A stretch of DNA of 64,000 bases from Bacteroidota bacterium (GCA_026391355.1 JAPLDH010000056.1:1-64000), one strand, 5' to 3'. Shown: positions 43,412 through 52,698, counted from the stretch's first letter. A program made the numbers and translations. Notes: generated by a model not told the origin, from the letters alone.

Positions 43412-45769
43412 GTGGGAGACCTGTTTAAAGATCTGAATGAAGAGCAGCGTAAGGCTGTTGAATTTACCGATGGACCGGTGATGGTCATCGCAGGAGCAGG
43501 CTCGGGAAAGACCCGCGTACTGACATATCGTGTTGCTTACCTGCTTGAACTTGACGTTGATGCCTTTAACATCCTTGCACTTACCTTTACCAATAAGGCT
43601 GCACGTGAGATGAAGGAAAGGATCATCCGTCTCGTGGGCGGAACCGAAGCCCATAATGTCTGGATGGGCACATTTCACTCCATCTTCGCCAAAGTGTTAC
43701 GAATCGAAGGCCACTACCTGGGCTATCCTCCCAATTATACCATCTACGATACCGATGATTCAAAAAGACTGATAAAAACCATTCTTAAGGAAAATAACCT
43801 GGATGATAAACAATATCCTCCCTCCTATATTTTAAACAGGATATCGGCTGCAAAAACAAGTCTGATTGCCCCCCAGGAATACAATTCAAATACTGACGTC
43901 CAGGATTACGACTCCTCATCAGGCAAACCCCTCACCGGGCAACTTTACCAGCAGTACCAGTCAAAGTTGTTTCGCGCTTCTGCCATGGACTTTGATGACC
44001 TGCTCTTCAATATGAATGTCCTGCTGAGAGATTTCCCGGATGTTCTCTATAAATACCAGCAGAAATTCCATTACATCCTGGTGGATGAATACCAGGACAC
44101 CAATTATGCACAATACCTGATTGTCAAGAAGCTCGCTGCAAACAATGAGAACCTTTGCGTTGTGGGTGATGATGCCCAGAGCATCTATTCATTCCGGGGC
44201 GCCAACATCCAGAACATCCTGAACTTCAAAAGTGATTATCCTGATCTGAAGGTATTCAAACTGGAACAGAATTACCGTTCCACCAAGACCATTGTATCGG
44301 TCGCCAACAGTATTATCGTAAATAATAAAAAGCAGATCTTCAAAGAGATCTGGACTGAGAACGAAGAAGGTCCGAAGATCACTCTTCTTCATGCTTCAAC
44401 CGATACGGAAGAGGGCAACCTGGTTGCTCAATCTATCTTCGAAAACAAGATGAACAACCAGTTGCCAAATGCTTCATTTGTGATCCTTTACCGCACCAAT
44501 GCGCAATCACGTTCGCACGAGGAGGCATTGCGCAGGCTGAATATTCCCTGCAGGATTTATGGAGGATTGTCTTTTTACCAGCGGAAGGAGATCAAGGATG
44601 TTCTTGCCTATTATCATTTAGCGATCAATCACAAGGATGATGGCGCCTTACTGAGGATCATCAATTATCCTGCAAGGGGGATCGGAAAAACGACGGTGGA
44701 AAAGCTGATCGTAACTGCAGACAAGTATAAAAGAAGCATATTTGAGATCATCTCCGATCCGGCCGGTTTCCCGGTTGATATTTCCTCCGGTACCTTGGCT
44801 AAAATGAGTATGTTCGCAACCATGATCGAAAGCTTTACGGCCCAACTGACCACCCGTTCTGCTTTTGACCTGGCAAAGCATATCGTAAACTCTACCGGTC
44901 TCCTGAAAGAACTGTATGTTGATAAAACTCCCGAAGGCGTCAGCCGGATTGAGAATATCGAAGAACTGCTGAATTCCATCAAGGAGTTCACCGAAAATCC
45001 AGTCAGCCAAGACTTGCAGGTTAACGATTTACAATTTGACCCGGGCCTGAAGGCAACCACCCCGGACCCGCAAACAGAAGCTACGGGTCCGGTGATAAAA
45101 ACCCTCGGTATGTATCTGCAGGATGTGGCATTGCTGACCGATATGGATTACGATGATAATGAGAATCAGGACAAGGTATTGCTCATGACGATCCATGCTG
45201 CAAAAGGGCTGGAGTTCCCGTATGTCTATTTGGTCGGGCTTGAAGAGAACCTTTTCCCATCCATCCAGTCACTTGGGTCCCGCGCAGATCTTGAAGAAGA
45301 ACGAAGGTTGTTTTATGTTGCCATTACACGGGCCCAAAAAAAGCTGACCCTCAGCTATGCCGAAAACCGTTACAAATGGGGAGACCTGACTATTTGCGAA
45401 CCAAGCCGTTTCATCAATGAAGTCCCTGAACAGTATATCGACTTTCCGAAACGGACCTCCATTCATACCGGCACTTTTCAATCGAAGGATAACTTTTCCA
45501 ATATGTTGACGGGAGTCCAGGAAAGCATCCGGAAGCCCTTGTCGATGAAAAACTTCAAAAAAGTCACCCCGGTCGAGGATAAAGGATCCGGTGATACCGG
45601 CGATCTCGAAGAGATCCAGCCGGGGAGAGAAGTGGAGCACGAACGTTTCGGAAAAGGAAAAGTGATCAGTCTTGAAGGTAACGGACCCAATAAAAAAGCG
45701 ACTGTATTCTTCGCCGGGATCGGACAGAAGCAGTTGCTATTGAGGTTTGCAAAACTCAAGTTGTTATAG
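43412..45769 (+). CDS. pcrA: ATP-dependent DNA helicase UvrD/PcrA
   Basis: A 785-residue superfamily 1A helicase that unwinds DNA 3' to 5' in repair and at stalled forks. Walker A is IAGAGSGKTRVL (residues 27-34 core), motif II is HYILVDEYQDTN, motif III is VVGDDAQSIYSFRGA, motif IV LEQNYRSTK and the late motif VAITRAQKKLTL. The C-terminal 50 residues (VEHERFGKGKVISLEG) match the Tudor-like RNA-polymerase-binding tail of PcrA/UvrD. The start is GTG; a nearby ATG at 43405 is out of frame. Confidence 0.95.
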   Translation: MGDLFKDLNEEQRKAVEFTDGPVMVIAGAGSGKTRVLTYRVAYLLELDVDAFNILALTFTNKAAREMKERIIRLVGGTEAHNVWMGTFHSIFAKVLRIEGHYLGYPPNYTIYDTDDSKRLIKTILKENNLDDKQYPPSYILNRISAAKTSLIAPQEYNSNTDVQDYDSSSGKPLTGQLYQQYQSKLFRASAMDFDDLLFNMNVLLRDFPDVLYKYQQKFHYILVDEYQDTNYAQYLIVKKLAANNENLCVVGDDAQSIYSFRGANIQNILNFKSDYPDLKVFKLEQNYRSTKTIVSVANSIIVNNKKQIFKEIWTENEEGPKITLLHASTDTEEGNLVAQSIFENKMNNQLPNASFVILYRTNAQSRSHEEALRRLNIPCRIYGGLSFYQRKEIKDVLAYYHLAINHKDDGALLRIINYPARGIGKTTVEKLIVTADKYKRSIFEIISDPAGFPVDISSGTLAKMSMFATMIESFTAQLTTRSAFDLAKHIVNSTGLLKELYVDKTPEGVSRIENIEELLNSIKEFTENPVSQDLQVNDLQFDPGLKATTPDPQTEATGPVIKTLGMYLQDVALLTDMDYDDNENQDKVLLMTIHAAKGLEFPYVYLVGLEENLFPSIQSLGSRADLEEERRLFYVAITRAQKKLTLSYAENRYKWGDLTICEPSRFINEVPEQYIDFPKRTSIHTGTFQSKDNFSNMLTGVQESIRKPLSMKNFKKVTPVEDKGSGDTGDLEEIQPGREVEHERFGKGKVISLEGNGPNKKATVFFAGIGQKQLLLRFAKLKLL

Positions 45770-45857
45770 AAACCAGTTTCCAGTTCCCAGTTTCCAGTTC
45801 CCAGTTTGCAGTTCACTATTCGTCCCTTATGACTAATGACCAATGACTAATGACTAA
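45770..45857. repeat. CAGTTTCCAGTTCCC and AATGACTAATGACC repeats
   Basis: Four or five CAGTT(T/C)CC units follow the helicase stop, then a run of (C/T)AATGAC(T/C) units leads straight into the dispersed element at 45858. The first unit overlaps the end of the helicase gene junction. No gene is present. Confidence 0.75.
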
Positions 45858-45939
45858 TCAATTGGTATGAACCCCAGGGTCCCGAATACTCGGGAGACCC
45901 AAATTCCATCCCGAGTACTCGGGACGGGGAATTAACCCA
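45858..45939. repeat. Dispersed intergenic element, copy 2 (shared ends with copy at 28956)
   Basis: It shares the opening TCAATTGGTATGAACCCCAG, the internal AAATTCC and the closing GGGGAATTAACCCA with the copy at 28956, but its variable segments are two nearly identical 16-bp palindromes: TCCCGAATACTCGGGA (45880-45895) and the perfect TCCCGAGTACTCGGGA (45909-45924). Confidence 0.8.
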
Positions 45940-45975
45940 AATAAAAATTTGAAAGATAATTAAGGAGAGAACCAG

Positions 45976-46010
45976 ATTACGACTTACAACTTACAACTTA
46001 CGACTTATCA
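45976..46010. repeat. TTACGACTTACAAC repeat at the end of the DUF2339 gene
   Basis: Five imperfect ACTTA(C/T)(A/G)A units end exactly at the stop codon of the minus-strand gene (46011). Same drifting-unit style as the other junction repeats. Confidence 0.65.
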
Positions 46011-47684
46011 CTAATTCAGTTCTTTCTTCTGTGTAACCTTTTTCCTGAGCTTTCTTACATAAAATGAGGAAAGCACCAGCGATATGATCGCCAGGAAGAG
46101 AAAGGCCACGATCCTGTAAATGATCTCCAGCCGGGCAAGGTCAACAAGAAAAAGATTGAGCGCTGTCGCAACCATATTGGCCAATGCAAGCCACCGGTAT
46201 TTCATATTGTGAAGGATGAGGCTGGCCAAAAAGTAAACGATCGCTACAGCGGTCCAGGAAAGCGTGACATATTGTAAGGGAAAAGCCTTGTAACAGGCAT
46301 ACAGCATGGTCAGGAACAGGAAGAAGAGGTATATGTTCCGGATCATTTCGGTCTTAATCTTCAGCCGTTCTTTTTTCCAGTTGATGATACGTGCCGAAAT
46401 AAAGGCCACTACAGGGAAAGAGAAGTTGATCCAGTCGATCGATCCGCTGATGACCAGATAGGTGATGAGTAAGAATATATAAAGAATAAAATTCATCACA
46501 ACAATGATCTTTGAACGGAACCATAAGGCTACAGAAACCACAAGCAAACTCTGGATGGAAAGAAGGAAAAACGACCGGGGAATACCATTGAGACCATAGA
46601 TGGTAACACTCAGCGCAACAAACCCGAACAACACATAGAGTGCAGGGGAGAATTTCCAGTCCGAGAATTTTTTCAGGGCGACTGCATATGCGATACAAAA
46701 AAATGTGATGGAAGTGAATAGCAAAACATAGTTTTTTGGGAAAAACAGGGTCACTTCGATAAACAGTAACAGTGAAAAACCCAGTCCGTTTAAAATCATG
46801 GAGGTCAGTATTGCGCTTTCAGGATACTTACCCTTTTTCATGATCAGGGGTACAAGCGAATAGATCACGGCACAGGTCGCAATATAAAAAAAGCTGTTCT
46901 GGTGAGTTGCCACTGCCTGTAAAGGATGTCCCATGACCGGATTGCTCAGCATCCAGATCAAAATGGAGAGATATACTATAATTATCGAAAATATAAGGGT
47001 CTTGTGCCACTCAAACTTGTAAAAAAGGTAAACAGCCCCTCCTGCAATGAGGGTTTCCATCGCAAGCTGGAAGGGAGTGGAATCGCTGATAATGGCAGTG
47101 AAAAAAGTAAGGATCAATGCTACCACAGTAAGAAATTCTGATTTTTTCCGGATGGCAAAGAAATACTGAACACCGATAAGGATGAGCAGAAGGATGATTG
47201 AAACAGACAGGCTGGAAATTACAGGATTTACAGTAAAAAAATGCAGCCTGAGGATGATATAATAGAGAAGCACCTGTCCTGAAAGATTGAACAGAAAAGA
47301 GAGCTGGGAGTAATCCTTACCAATAAATTTCGAAAAGACAAGCATTCCTGAAACCAGGATAATTCCTGTCACCATAGAGATCACAGGGTGTCCGAGCCGG
47401 ATGATGTATTCTGTAATGAAGATAAATCCAAGGAACAACACGATACTGCCCATCCATGAAAGCCCAAATTCACCAAATTTTGATTCAATCAGGGATTCAT
47501 CATCATTTTCATCAATTGCAGTCAGGATTGAATCGTTCTCTTGTTCGCTGTATACAGGACTGACATCACTGACGAAAACAGTACCCATTTTAGCTTCCAG
47601 TGCAGAGACCCTGGCTTCAAGTTCATTGATCTTCCCCTGGATTGTCAAACCATCCGGATTGTTTTCGTAAACATTATCTGGCAT
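46011..47684 (-). CDS. DUF2339-like polytopic membrane protein
   Basis: A 557-residue inner-membrane protein. The first about 70 residues contain a short coiled coil (GKINELEARVSALEAKMG) and an acidic linker; SKFGEFGLSWMGSIVLFLGF begins a series of about 14 hydrophobic helices. Coiled coil plus F-G-x-x-W-x-x-x-x-G and many helices is the DUF2339 pattern; no function is established. It is the last of a minus-strand group after the NrfD gene, separated by a repeat-filled 178-nt gap, so it may have its own promoter. Confidence 0.65.
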   Translation of the reverse strand: MPDNVYENNPDGLTIQGKINELEARVSALEAKMGTVFVSDVSPVYSEQENDSILTAIDENDDESLIESKFGEFGLSWMGSIVLFLGFIFITEYIIRLGHPVISMVTGIILVSGMLVFSKFIGKDYSQLSFLFNLSGQVLLYYIILRLHFFTVNPVISSLSVSIILLLILIGVQYFFAIRKKSEFLTVVALILTFFTAIISDSTPFQLAMETLIAGGAVYLFYKFEWHKTLIFSIIIVYLSILIWMLSNPVMGHPLQAVATHQNSFFYIATCAVIYSLVPLIMKKGKYPESAILTSMILNGLGFSLLLFIEVTLFFPKNYVLLFTSITFFCIAYAVALKKFSDWKFSPALYVLFGFVALSVTIYGLNGIPRSFFLLSIQSLLVVSVALWFRSKIIVVMNFILYIFLLITYLVISGSIDWINFSFPVVAFISARIINWKKERLKIKTEMIRNIYLFFLFLTMLYACYKAFPLQYVTLSWTAVAIVYFLASLILHNMKYRWLALANMVATALNLFLVDLARLEIIYRIVAFLFLAIISLVLSSFYVRKLRKKVTQKKELN

Positions 47685-47688
47685 AAGA

Positions 47689-47694
47689 CCTCCT
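47689..47694 (-). promoter_or_regulatory. Strong Shine-Dalgarno site of the DUF2339 gene
   Basis: On the minus strand AGGAGG lies 4 nt before the ATG at 47684. It fixes the start codon and is unusually canonical for this genome. Confidence 0.55.
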
Positions 47695-47759
47695 CTTTCA
47701 AATTACATAAAATGAACCCAAATTCCCTGCCTATACCGGGTTGACTAATTAGCATTTTC

Positions 47760-47850
47760 TCAACACGGATTACACAGATAGCACAGATTGACACAGATAC
47801 ATGATTATCAAATATTTTAATCAGCGTATTCTGTGTAATCTGTGGTTGAT
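47760..47850. repeat. GATTACACAGAT repeat with 11-bp inverted arms
   Basis: Three imperfect (A)CACAGAT(T) units occupy 47764-47800; GATTACACAGA at 47768-47778 pairs perfectly with TCTGTGTAATC at 47830-47840. It lies between the NrfD and DUF2339 genes and could form a stem in the transcript. Confidence 0.7.
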
Positions 47851-47862
47851 CTTAATGATTGA

Positions 47863-49074
47863 TCAGATCGTTACAGTTTCTGCCAGTTCTTCCGACTTCT
47901 TCCATGGCGGAAGGAGCCATAACAGAAATGCAAGGATTAACAAAGGAACAATGATCCATACAGAAGCCATCAGGTAGCCTTCTGTACCAATGAGCCCGAT
48001 TTTAAAACTGGTGAACCCATAAAAACTCTTTGAGAAAAGTTGCCCGCCAATCACGACATTCCACCGCATGAAGAAAATACCAACCAGGATGAGCATGCTG
48101 ATCACCAGGTAAATGGTATGGCGAATCTTATCCGTTGGTTTTTTGAACTGAAGGAAGGCCAATGTAACCAATGGGACGAGTGTCCCCAGCAGTACCTGCA
48201 TGATGATGAGGGTAATATAAAGTTTTCCCTGGATAAGGAGCGAGATGATCTCAAAAGATTCTTCTGCTACATAGATGCGATGGATCTGGTCGAGGGCTTC
48301 AAGAACAAAATCAAGGATCAGAATATAAAAGAGATATTTGGCAATGGCATCAAGACAATTCATATCAGCCTTCACCTTGCGGATCTTCGATACGATCATA
48401 TAAACAAACATCACCAGAGCGATCCCTGAGACCATTGCAGAAAAGAGAAATATCACGGGCATGAGTACCGTTGACCACCATGGATTGGCCTTGACTGAAC
48501 CAAAGATAAAACCGACATATCCATGTAAAAGAAAGGCTGACGGGATACCGATGATCGTAATGATATATCCGATTTTTTCATCAAAAGCCACTGCTTTCGG
48601 GGAAATATCATATGATCCGAGGGTTAATATCTTATAGAGCCGGCTCTTCCACCCGGTAGTCTGATGCGCCCAGACTACCATATCTTTCCTGTAGTCAAAC
48701 CAAATCTCCAGGAGGATAACGACCATCAGGTACCAGAGGTAAACAAATCCGAATATCGCCATGGCAGATGTTGCGTGGGGGGTCGTCATGATTTCATAGG
48801 CACGAAAAGGCTTCCCCAGGTGATTGATCAGAGGCATTGTTGCCGTCAGCAAAAAGGCAAGAGCTGTAAGCAATGCCAGGGTGTACGTAGGTTTGAGTAC
48901 CTTCACCTTGAAGACCCTTTCGAGGGATGCCAGGATAAAGGCCCCTGCTACCAACCCTGTAATATAGGGATAAAGAACGATCAGGATACTCCAGTTGAGA
49001 TCGATCTCATTGGGATAAATGTACCCCTGAACCTGTGACATTACGTCGTATAACTGCTGAAAATGATGTTCCAT
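47863..49074 (-). CDS. NrfD/PsrC-type quinone-interacting membrane subunit
   Basis: A 403-residue membrane protein with about ten helices. The N-terminal block LYPYITGLVAGAFILASLERVF is the NrfD/PsrC entry with the conserved Y-G-A pattern, and HATSAMAIFGFVYLWYLMVVILLE continues the family core. NrfD proteins exchange electrons with menaquinone in the inner membrane for polysulfide, nitrite or other reductases. The gene follows the ferredoxin gene by one base and completes a cytochrome-ferredoxin-NrfD trio. Confidence 0.85.
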   Translation of the reverse strand: MEHHFQQLYDVMSQVQGYIYPNEIDLNWSILIVLYPYITGLVAGAFILASLERVFKVKVLKPTYTLALLTALAFLLTATMPLINHLGKPFRAYEIMTTPHATSAMAIFGFVYLWYLMVVILLEIWFDYRKDMVVWAHQTTGWKSRLYKILTLGSYDISPKAVAFDEKIGYIITIIGIPSAFLLHGYVGFIFGSVKANPWWSTVLMPVIFLFSAMVSGIALVMFVYMIVSKIRKVKADMNCLDAIAKYLFYILILDFVLEALDQIHRIYVAEESFEIISLLIQGKLYITLIIMQVLLGTLVPLVTLAFLQFKKPTDKIRHTIYLVISMLILVGIFFMRWNVVIGGQLFSKSFYGFTSFKIGLIGTEGYLMASVWIIVPLLILAFLLWLLPPWKKSEELAETVTI

Positions 49075-49075
49075 A

Positions 49076-49843
49076 TTATCTTACCTCCCCGCTTAGTGCA
49101 TTATAATAAAGCTTTGAACCCGTATTCAGATGAGGTTTCAGTACCAGGCAATTATGGTCTCTAAGGAATTTCACCAGGGGACCAGATTTATCCCTGAGGT
49201 TGCCGAAAACCCTGGCACCGGTAGGACACATTTCAAAACAGGCCGGTTGAATGCCTTTCTTTATCCTGTGATAACACAAGGAACATTTATCCGCAACCTG
49301 CTTAGCCGGATGCAGGTAACGGCAACCATAAGGGCAAGCCTGGATGCAATAGCGACATCCAATACAATATTTTTCATCAACCAGGACAACTCCATCGGGG
49401 GACACATATGTTGCCCCGACCGGACAAACCTGAACGCAGGGTGATTTGGAGCAATGGTTACACATCTTGGGAACAAAAAATGACTTGAAGATCTGGTCAT
49501 CCGGGAGTTCCTGTTTGAATCCGTCAATTCCCCCGTTCGGTGATTCCACTTTTACCGAGCCATCCTTGGCGATCGTATATTGTTCAACCCAGGAACGAAA
49601 AAAGAAAGGTTCCATCGGGACATTGTTCTCCAGTTTACAGGATTTGGCGCACTTCCCGCAACCAATACATTTTTCGATATCGATCCCGATCCCATACCAT
49701 GGGGTATCTCCTTTGGGTTCCTCGCCTGCGACTACAACCCCATTGAAAGGTTTCAGCACGGTGCCTGCAACAACACTGCCCGCCAGGACCAATCCTGCCC
49801 TGAGAAAGCCTCTCCTGCTTGTTTTATCTTTTTTTTCACTCAT
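49076..49843 (-). CDS. Tat-exported 4Fe-4S ferredoxin subunit (NrfC/PsrB/DmsB-like)
   Basis: A 255-residue electron-transfer subunit. Residues 9-17 (SRRGFLRAG) are a twin-arginine signal. Four cysteine clusters can be read: CIGCGKCAKSC, CNHCSKSPCVQVCP, CIGCRYCIQACP and CSLCYHRIKKGIQPACFEMCP, which place four 4Fe-4S clusters in the periplasmic module. It would pass electrons between the tetraheme cytochrome and the NrfD subunit. It lies 12 nt after the cytochrome gene and one base before nrfD. Confidence 0.9.
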   Translation of the reverse strand: MSEKKDKTSRRGFLRAGLVLAGSVVAGTVLKPFNGVVVAGEEPKGDTPWYGIGIDIEKCIGCGKCAKSCKLENNVPMEPFFFRSWVEQYTIAKDGSVKVESPNGGIDGFKQELPDDQIFKSFFVPKMCNHCSKSPCVQVCPVGATYVSPDGVVLVDEKYCIGCRYCIQACPYGCRYLHPAKQVADKCSLCYHRIKKGIQPACFEMCPTGARVFGNLRDKSGPLVKFLRDHNCLVLKPHLNTGSKLYYNALSGEVR

Positions 49844-49855
49844 CTTAACATAGAA

Positions 49856-50365
49856 TTAATATGGGTCATGTGGAAAATGACAATCGATACATTTCAGCGA
49901 TTCATTGTTTTTATCAACCAGGTTATGTTTCATCACATCCACCTGCTTTATCATAGAAATATTAACCGTATCATTCCGGAATTTTATCCTTGCCATATTC
50001 CTGTTATGACAAAGGGCACAGTTCTTTCTTTCTGCCGGTTTATCCAGCAGAAGTGAATCCGGAAGCTTCGCATGGGGTAATGTATCCGCGTATGTAACAT
50101 GTTTCAATGCAGGTCCATGACAGGTTTCACAGGCAAGTCCTGCATGGTGTCCGCGGCTTTTTTCCTCCACAATGCTCTTGTGGCATTTTATGCAGGATGA
50201 ATTACCTGTAAATTGCAGGGGTTTGGCAGCATTATCCTCAAGGGACCGGCCACGGTAATGTCCATACTCGCCAAATGACGTTGGGATCATCACGTAGCGT
50301 AAGACCAGGAAAAGTGCAATAAATACTGCAAATGCGACCAATAGCCGCCGGATCTGTTGTGGCAT
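49856..50365 (-). CDS. Small tetraheme cytochrome c
   Basis: A 169-residue cytochrome with an N-terminal membrane anchor (LLVAFAVFIALFLVLRYVM) and four CxxCH heme sites at C58, C79, C116 and C159 (CIKCH, CETCH, CALCH, CIDCH). Nearby histidines can act as distal ligands. It is the first gene of the trio and probably links the module to a periplasmic partner, like NrfB or small NapC-independent tetraheme proteins. A catalytic molybdenum or heme reductase subunit is not encoded nearby. Confidence 0.85.
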   Translation of the reverse strand: MPQQIRRLLVAFAVFIALFLVLRYVMIPTSFGEYGHYRGRSLEDNAAKPLQFTGNSSCIKCHKSIVEEKSRGHHAGLACETCHGPALKHVTYADTLPHAKLPDSLLLDKPAERKNCALCHNRNMARIKFRNDTVNISMIKQVDVMKHNLVDKNNESLKCIDCHFPHDPY

Positions 50366-50398
50366 AAAAATTTATTTATATATTGTTATTCATCTATA

Positions 50399-50406
50399 CA
50401 AATGTA
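50399..50406 (-). promoter_or_regulatory. Candidate -7 element for the cytochrome-ferredoxin-NrfD operon
   Basis: On the minus strand TACATTTG matches TAnnTTTG about 34 nt before the cytochrome start codon, a suitable distance for a short leader. A -33 box is not clear. Confidence 0.4.
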
Positions 50407-50505
50407 TTAATTTTTTATAAAACCCGGAATATCCTGATTTTTTTTTTGCATAAGAAATCGATTTTAAATATGTTGCCCTGATCATAGTATCACCAAATTA
50501 TTTAT

Positions 50506-50513
50506 TACCTTTG
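50506..50513 (+). promoter_or_regulatory. Candidate -7 element for the DUF4290-murA operon
   Basis: TACCTTTG fits TAnnTTTG and lies about 150 nt before the DUF4290 gene in the 301-nt divergent gap 50366-50666. Apart from this and the minus-strand element the gap shows no gene or structure. Confidence 0.35.
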
Positions 50514-50666
50514 CCATCTGTTAAACACCGATCCTGGTACTCTCCTGCAATTTGCATCGGTATTGAATTACCAGACACAAATAAAATTAAGACAGGACAA
50601 CAGGTAAAAACAAGCGGTAATATACCTTGAAAAATCCTTTTTCATAATTTTTAAATCATTGATTTT

Positions 50667-51296
50667 ATGGAATATAACACCAATAGAGGGCTGTTATTCA
50701 TCTCTGAATACGGAAGAAATATCCAGAAGATGGTACATTACATCACAACCATCGAGGACCAGGAAAAAAGAAATAAAGCGGCAAAATTCATCATCAATGT
50801 GATGAGCCAGATGCATCCCCAGGTTAGGGATACGGTGGATTACAAGCACAAGCTCTGGGATCACCTTTACCAGATCTCGGATTTCAAGCTGGATGTGGAA
50901 TCGCCATACGGGCCCCCTCCGCCGCTTGCCCTGAGCACAAAACCTGAAAGGATCGGGTATCATGATAAAGAGATCGAATTCAAGCATTATGGTAAAAATA
51001 TTGCCATGATCATTGAGAAAGCGACTGAGTATGAAGAGGGGCCTGAAAAAGATGCTCTTGTGAAGACCATCGCCAATCATCTGAAAAAATCCTACCTGAA
51101 CTGGAACCGTGATTCAGTAGCAGATGAGCTGATCGAGGAACATCTCCGGATCCTCTCGAAAAACAAGCTGAAACTGCATGAATCGATCAAGCTTATTACT
51201 ACCACCGACCTGCTGGCCCGAAACAACAAACGGCGTAAGTTCATCAAACCCCGTGACAATGGAAATAATCTGAAAGGCAGAAAAAAGATGCAATGA
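50667..51296 (+). CDS. DUF4290 domain protein
   Basis: A 209-residue cytoplasmic protein confined to Bacteroidota. The family start MEYNTNRGLLFISEYGRNIQ is clear, followed by helical segments (FIINVMSQMHPQVRDTVDYK) and a proline patch (ESPYGPPPPLAL). Function is unknown, but the gene is commonly followed by murA, as here with a 4-nt overlap (ATGA), so a link to peptidoglycan precursor synthesis is likely (inference from context). Confidence 0.85.
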   Translation: MEYNTNRGLLFISEYGRNIQKMVHYITTIEDQEKRNKAAKFIINVMSQMHPQVRDTVDYKHKLWDHLYQISDFKLDVESPYGPPPPLALSTKPERIGYHDKEIEFKHYGKNIAMIIEKATEYEEGPEKDALVKTIANHLKKSYLNWNRDSVADELIEEHLRILSKNKLKLHESIKLITTTDLLARNNKRRKFIKPRDNGNNLKGRKKMQ

Positions 51297-52597
51297 GTTC
51301 TTTTGAGATCACAGGCGGTAAAAGACTAAAAGGGGAGATCATACCCCAGGGCGCCAAGAATGAAGCGCTCCAGGTGATTTGTGCCTGCCTGCTTACGCAG
51401 GAGAAAGTCACCATTCACAATGTGCCGGAGATACGGGATGTCAACAAGCTGATTGAATTGCTGAAAACGATCGGGGTAAAAGTTGATAATCCTCAACCAT
51501 CCACTTTTACATTCCAGGCCGATAAAATTGATCCTGCTTATTTACAATCGGAAGAATTCAGGGAGAAAGCCGGTACCCTGCGAGGGTCCATTATGATCCT
51601 TGGCCCTATGCTTGGGCGGTTCGCGAAGGGATACGTTTATATCCCGGGAGGTGATAAGATCGGGCGCAGGCGTTTGGATACTCATTTTACAGGCCTACAG
51701 AACCTCGGTGCAAGATTTGAATACGATGCTGAAAACCAGATGTATACAGTTCGTGCACCGGAACTGACAGGTACGCATATGCTGCTGGATGAAGCGTCTG
51801 TTACCGGGACTGCCAATATACTGATGGCTTCTGTAATGGCGAAGGGAGAAACCGTTATTTTTAATGCTGCCTGTGAACCCTATCTTTCCCAATTATGCAG
51901 GATGTTAACCTGCATGGGTGCAAAGATCCAGGGAATCGGATCCAATCTTCTGACAATTACCGGAGTTGATCATATGCAAGGCTGCGAGCACACACTCCTG
52001 GCCGATATGATCGAAGTAGGAAGTTTTATCGGGCTGGCAGCCATGACAGGATCCGAAATTATAATCCGCAATGTGAATTTCAGGCAACTGGGGATTATTC
52101 CGGAGGTTTTCAAACGACTTGGCGTCCAGTTGTTCCGTCAGGATGATGATATTTTTATTCCATCGCAGGAACACTATGAAGTGGAATCCTTTATGGATGG
52201 TTCTATCATGACCATATCGGATGCCCCCTGGCCAGGCTTTACTCCTGACCTGATCAGTATCATGCTTGTTGTGGCAACACAGGCAAAGGGCAGTGTGCTC
52301 ATTCACCAGAAGATGTTTGAAAGCCGGTTGTTTTTTGTGGACAAGCTCATTGATATGGGTGCGAAAATCATTCTTTGTGATCCTCACAGGGCTACAGTGA
52401 TCGGCCTTGATAAGCAATATCCCTTAAAGGGTATCCGGATGTCGTCACCTGATATCCGTGCAGGCGTTGCTTTACTGATAGCAGCCCTTTCTGCCCAGGG
52501 AAAAAGCATCATCGATAACATTGAGCAGATTGACAGGGGTTATCAACACATCGACAAGCGCCTTCAACTCCTTGGCGCAGATATTAAAAGAGTCTGA
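51293..52597 (+). CDS. murA: UDP-N-acetylglucosamine 1-carboxyvinyltransferase
   Basis: A 434-residue enzyme that transfers enolpyruvate from PEP to UDP-GlcNAc, the first committed step of peptidoglycan synthesis. The substrate residues K22-N23 (QGAKNEALQ) are present, and the active-site loop reads PGGDKIGRRRLDTH. The position of the usual reactive cysteine (C115 in E. coli, GGCTIGAR) is aspartate D121. Natural Cys-to-Asp MurA enzymes, as in Mycobacterium and Chlamydia, stay active but are insensitive to fosfomycin. It is translationally coupled to the DUF4290 gene. Confidence 0.95.
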   Translation: MSSFEITGGKRLKGEIIPQGAKNEALQVICACLLTQEKVTIHNVPEIRDVNKLIELLKTIGVKVDNPQPSTFTFQADKIDPAYLQSEEFREKAGTLRGSIMILGPMLGRFAKGYVYIPGGDKIGRRRLDTHFTGLQNLGARFEYDAENQMYTVRAPELTGTHMLLDEASVTGTANILMASVMAKGETVIFNAACEPYLSQLCRMLTCMGAKIQGIGSNLLTITGVDHMQGCEHTLLADMIEVGSFIGLAAMTGSEIIIRNVNFRQLGIIPEVFKRLGVQLFRQDDDIFIPSQEHYEVESFMDGSIMTISDAPWPGFTPDLISIMLVVATQAKGSVLIHQKMFESRLFFVDKLIDMGAKIILCDPHRATVIGLDKQYPLKGIRMSSPDIRAGVALLIAALSAQGKSIIDNIEQIDRGYQHIDKRLQLLGADIKRV

Positions 52598-52698
52598 ACT
52601 GTCAATTTGTCCTGATCTCATCCATGGCAGGTTTTTTGATGTTTTGCGACAATCTTAAAATTTATTGAGAGATGATGAATAATGATTTATAAGAAGAA

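Noticed and set aside
47863-50365. Complete polysulfide or nitrite reductase operon
   Set aside because: Only electron-transfer subunits are present; no catalytic subunit is encoded on either side.
52598-52698. HrcA/CIRCE operator before grpE
   Set aside because: No TTAGCACTC-N9-GAGTGCTAA type inverted repeat is present in the upstream region.
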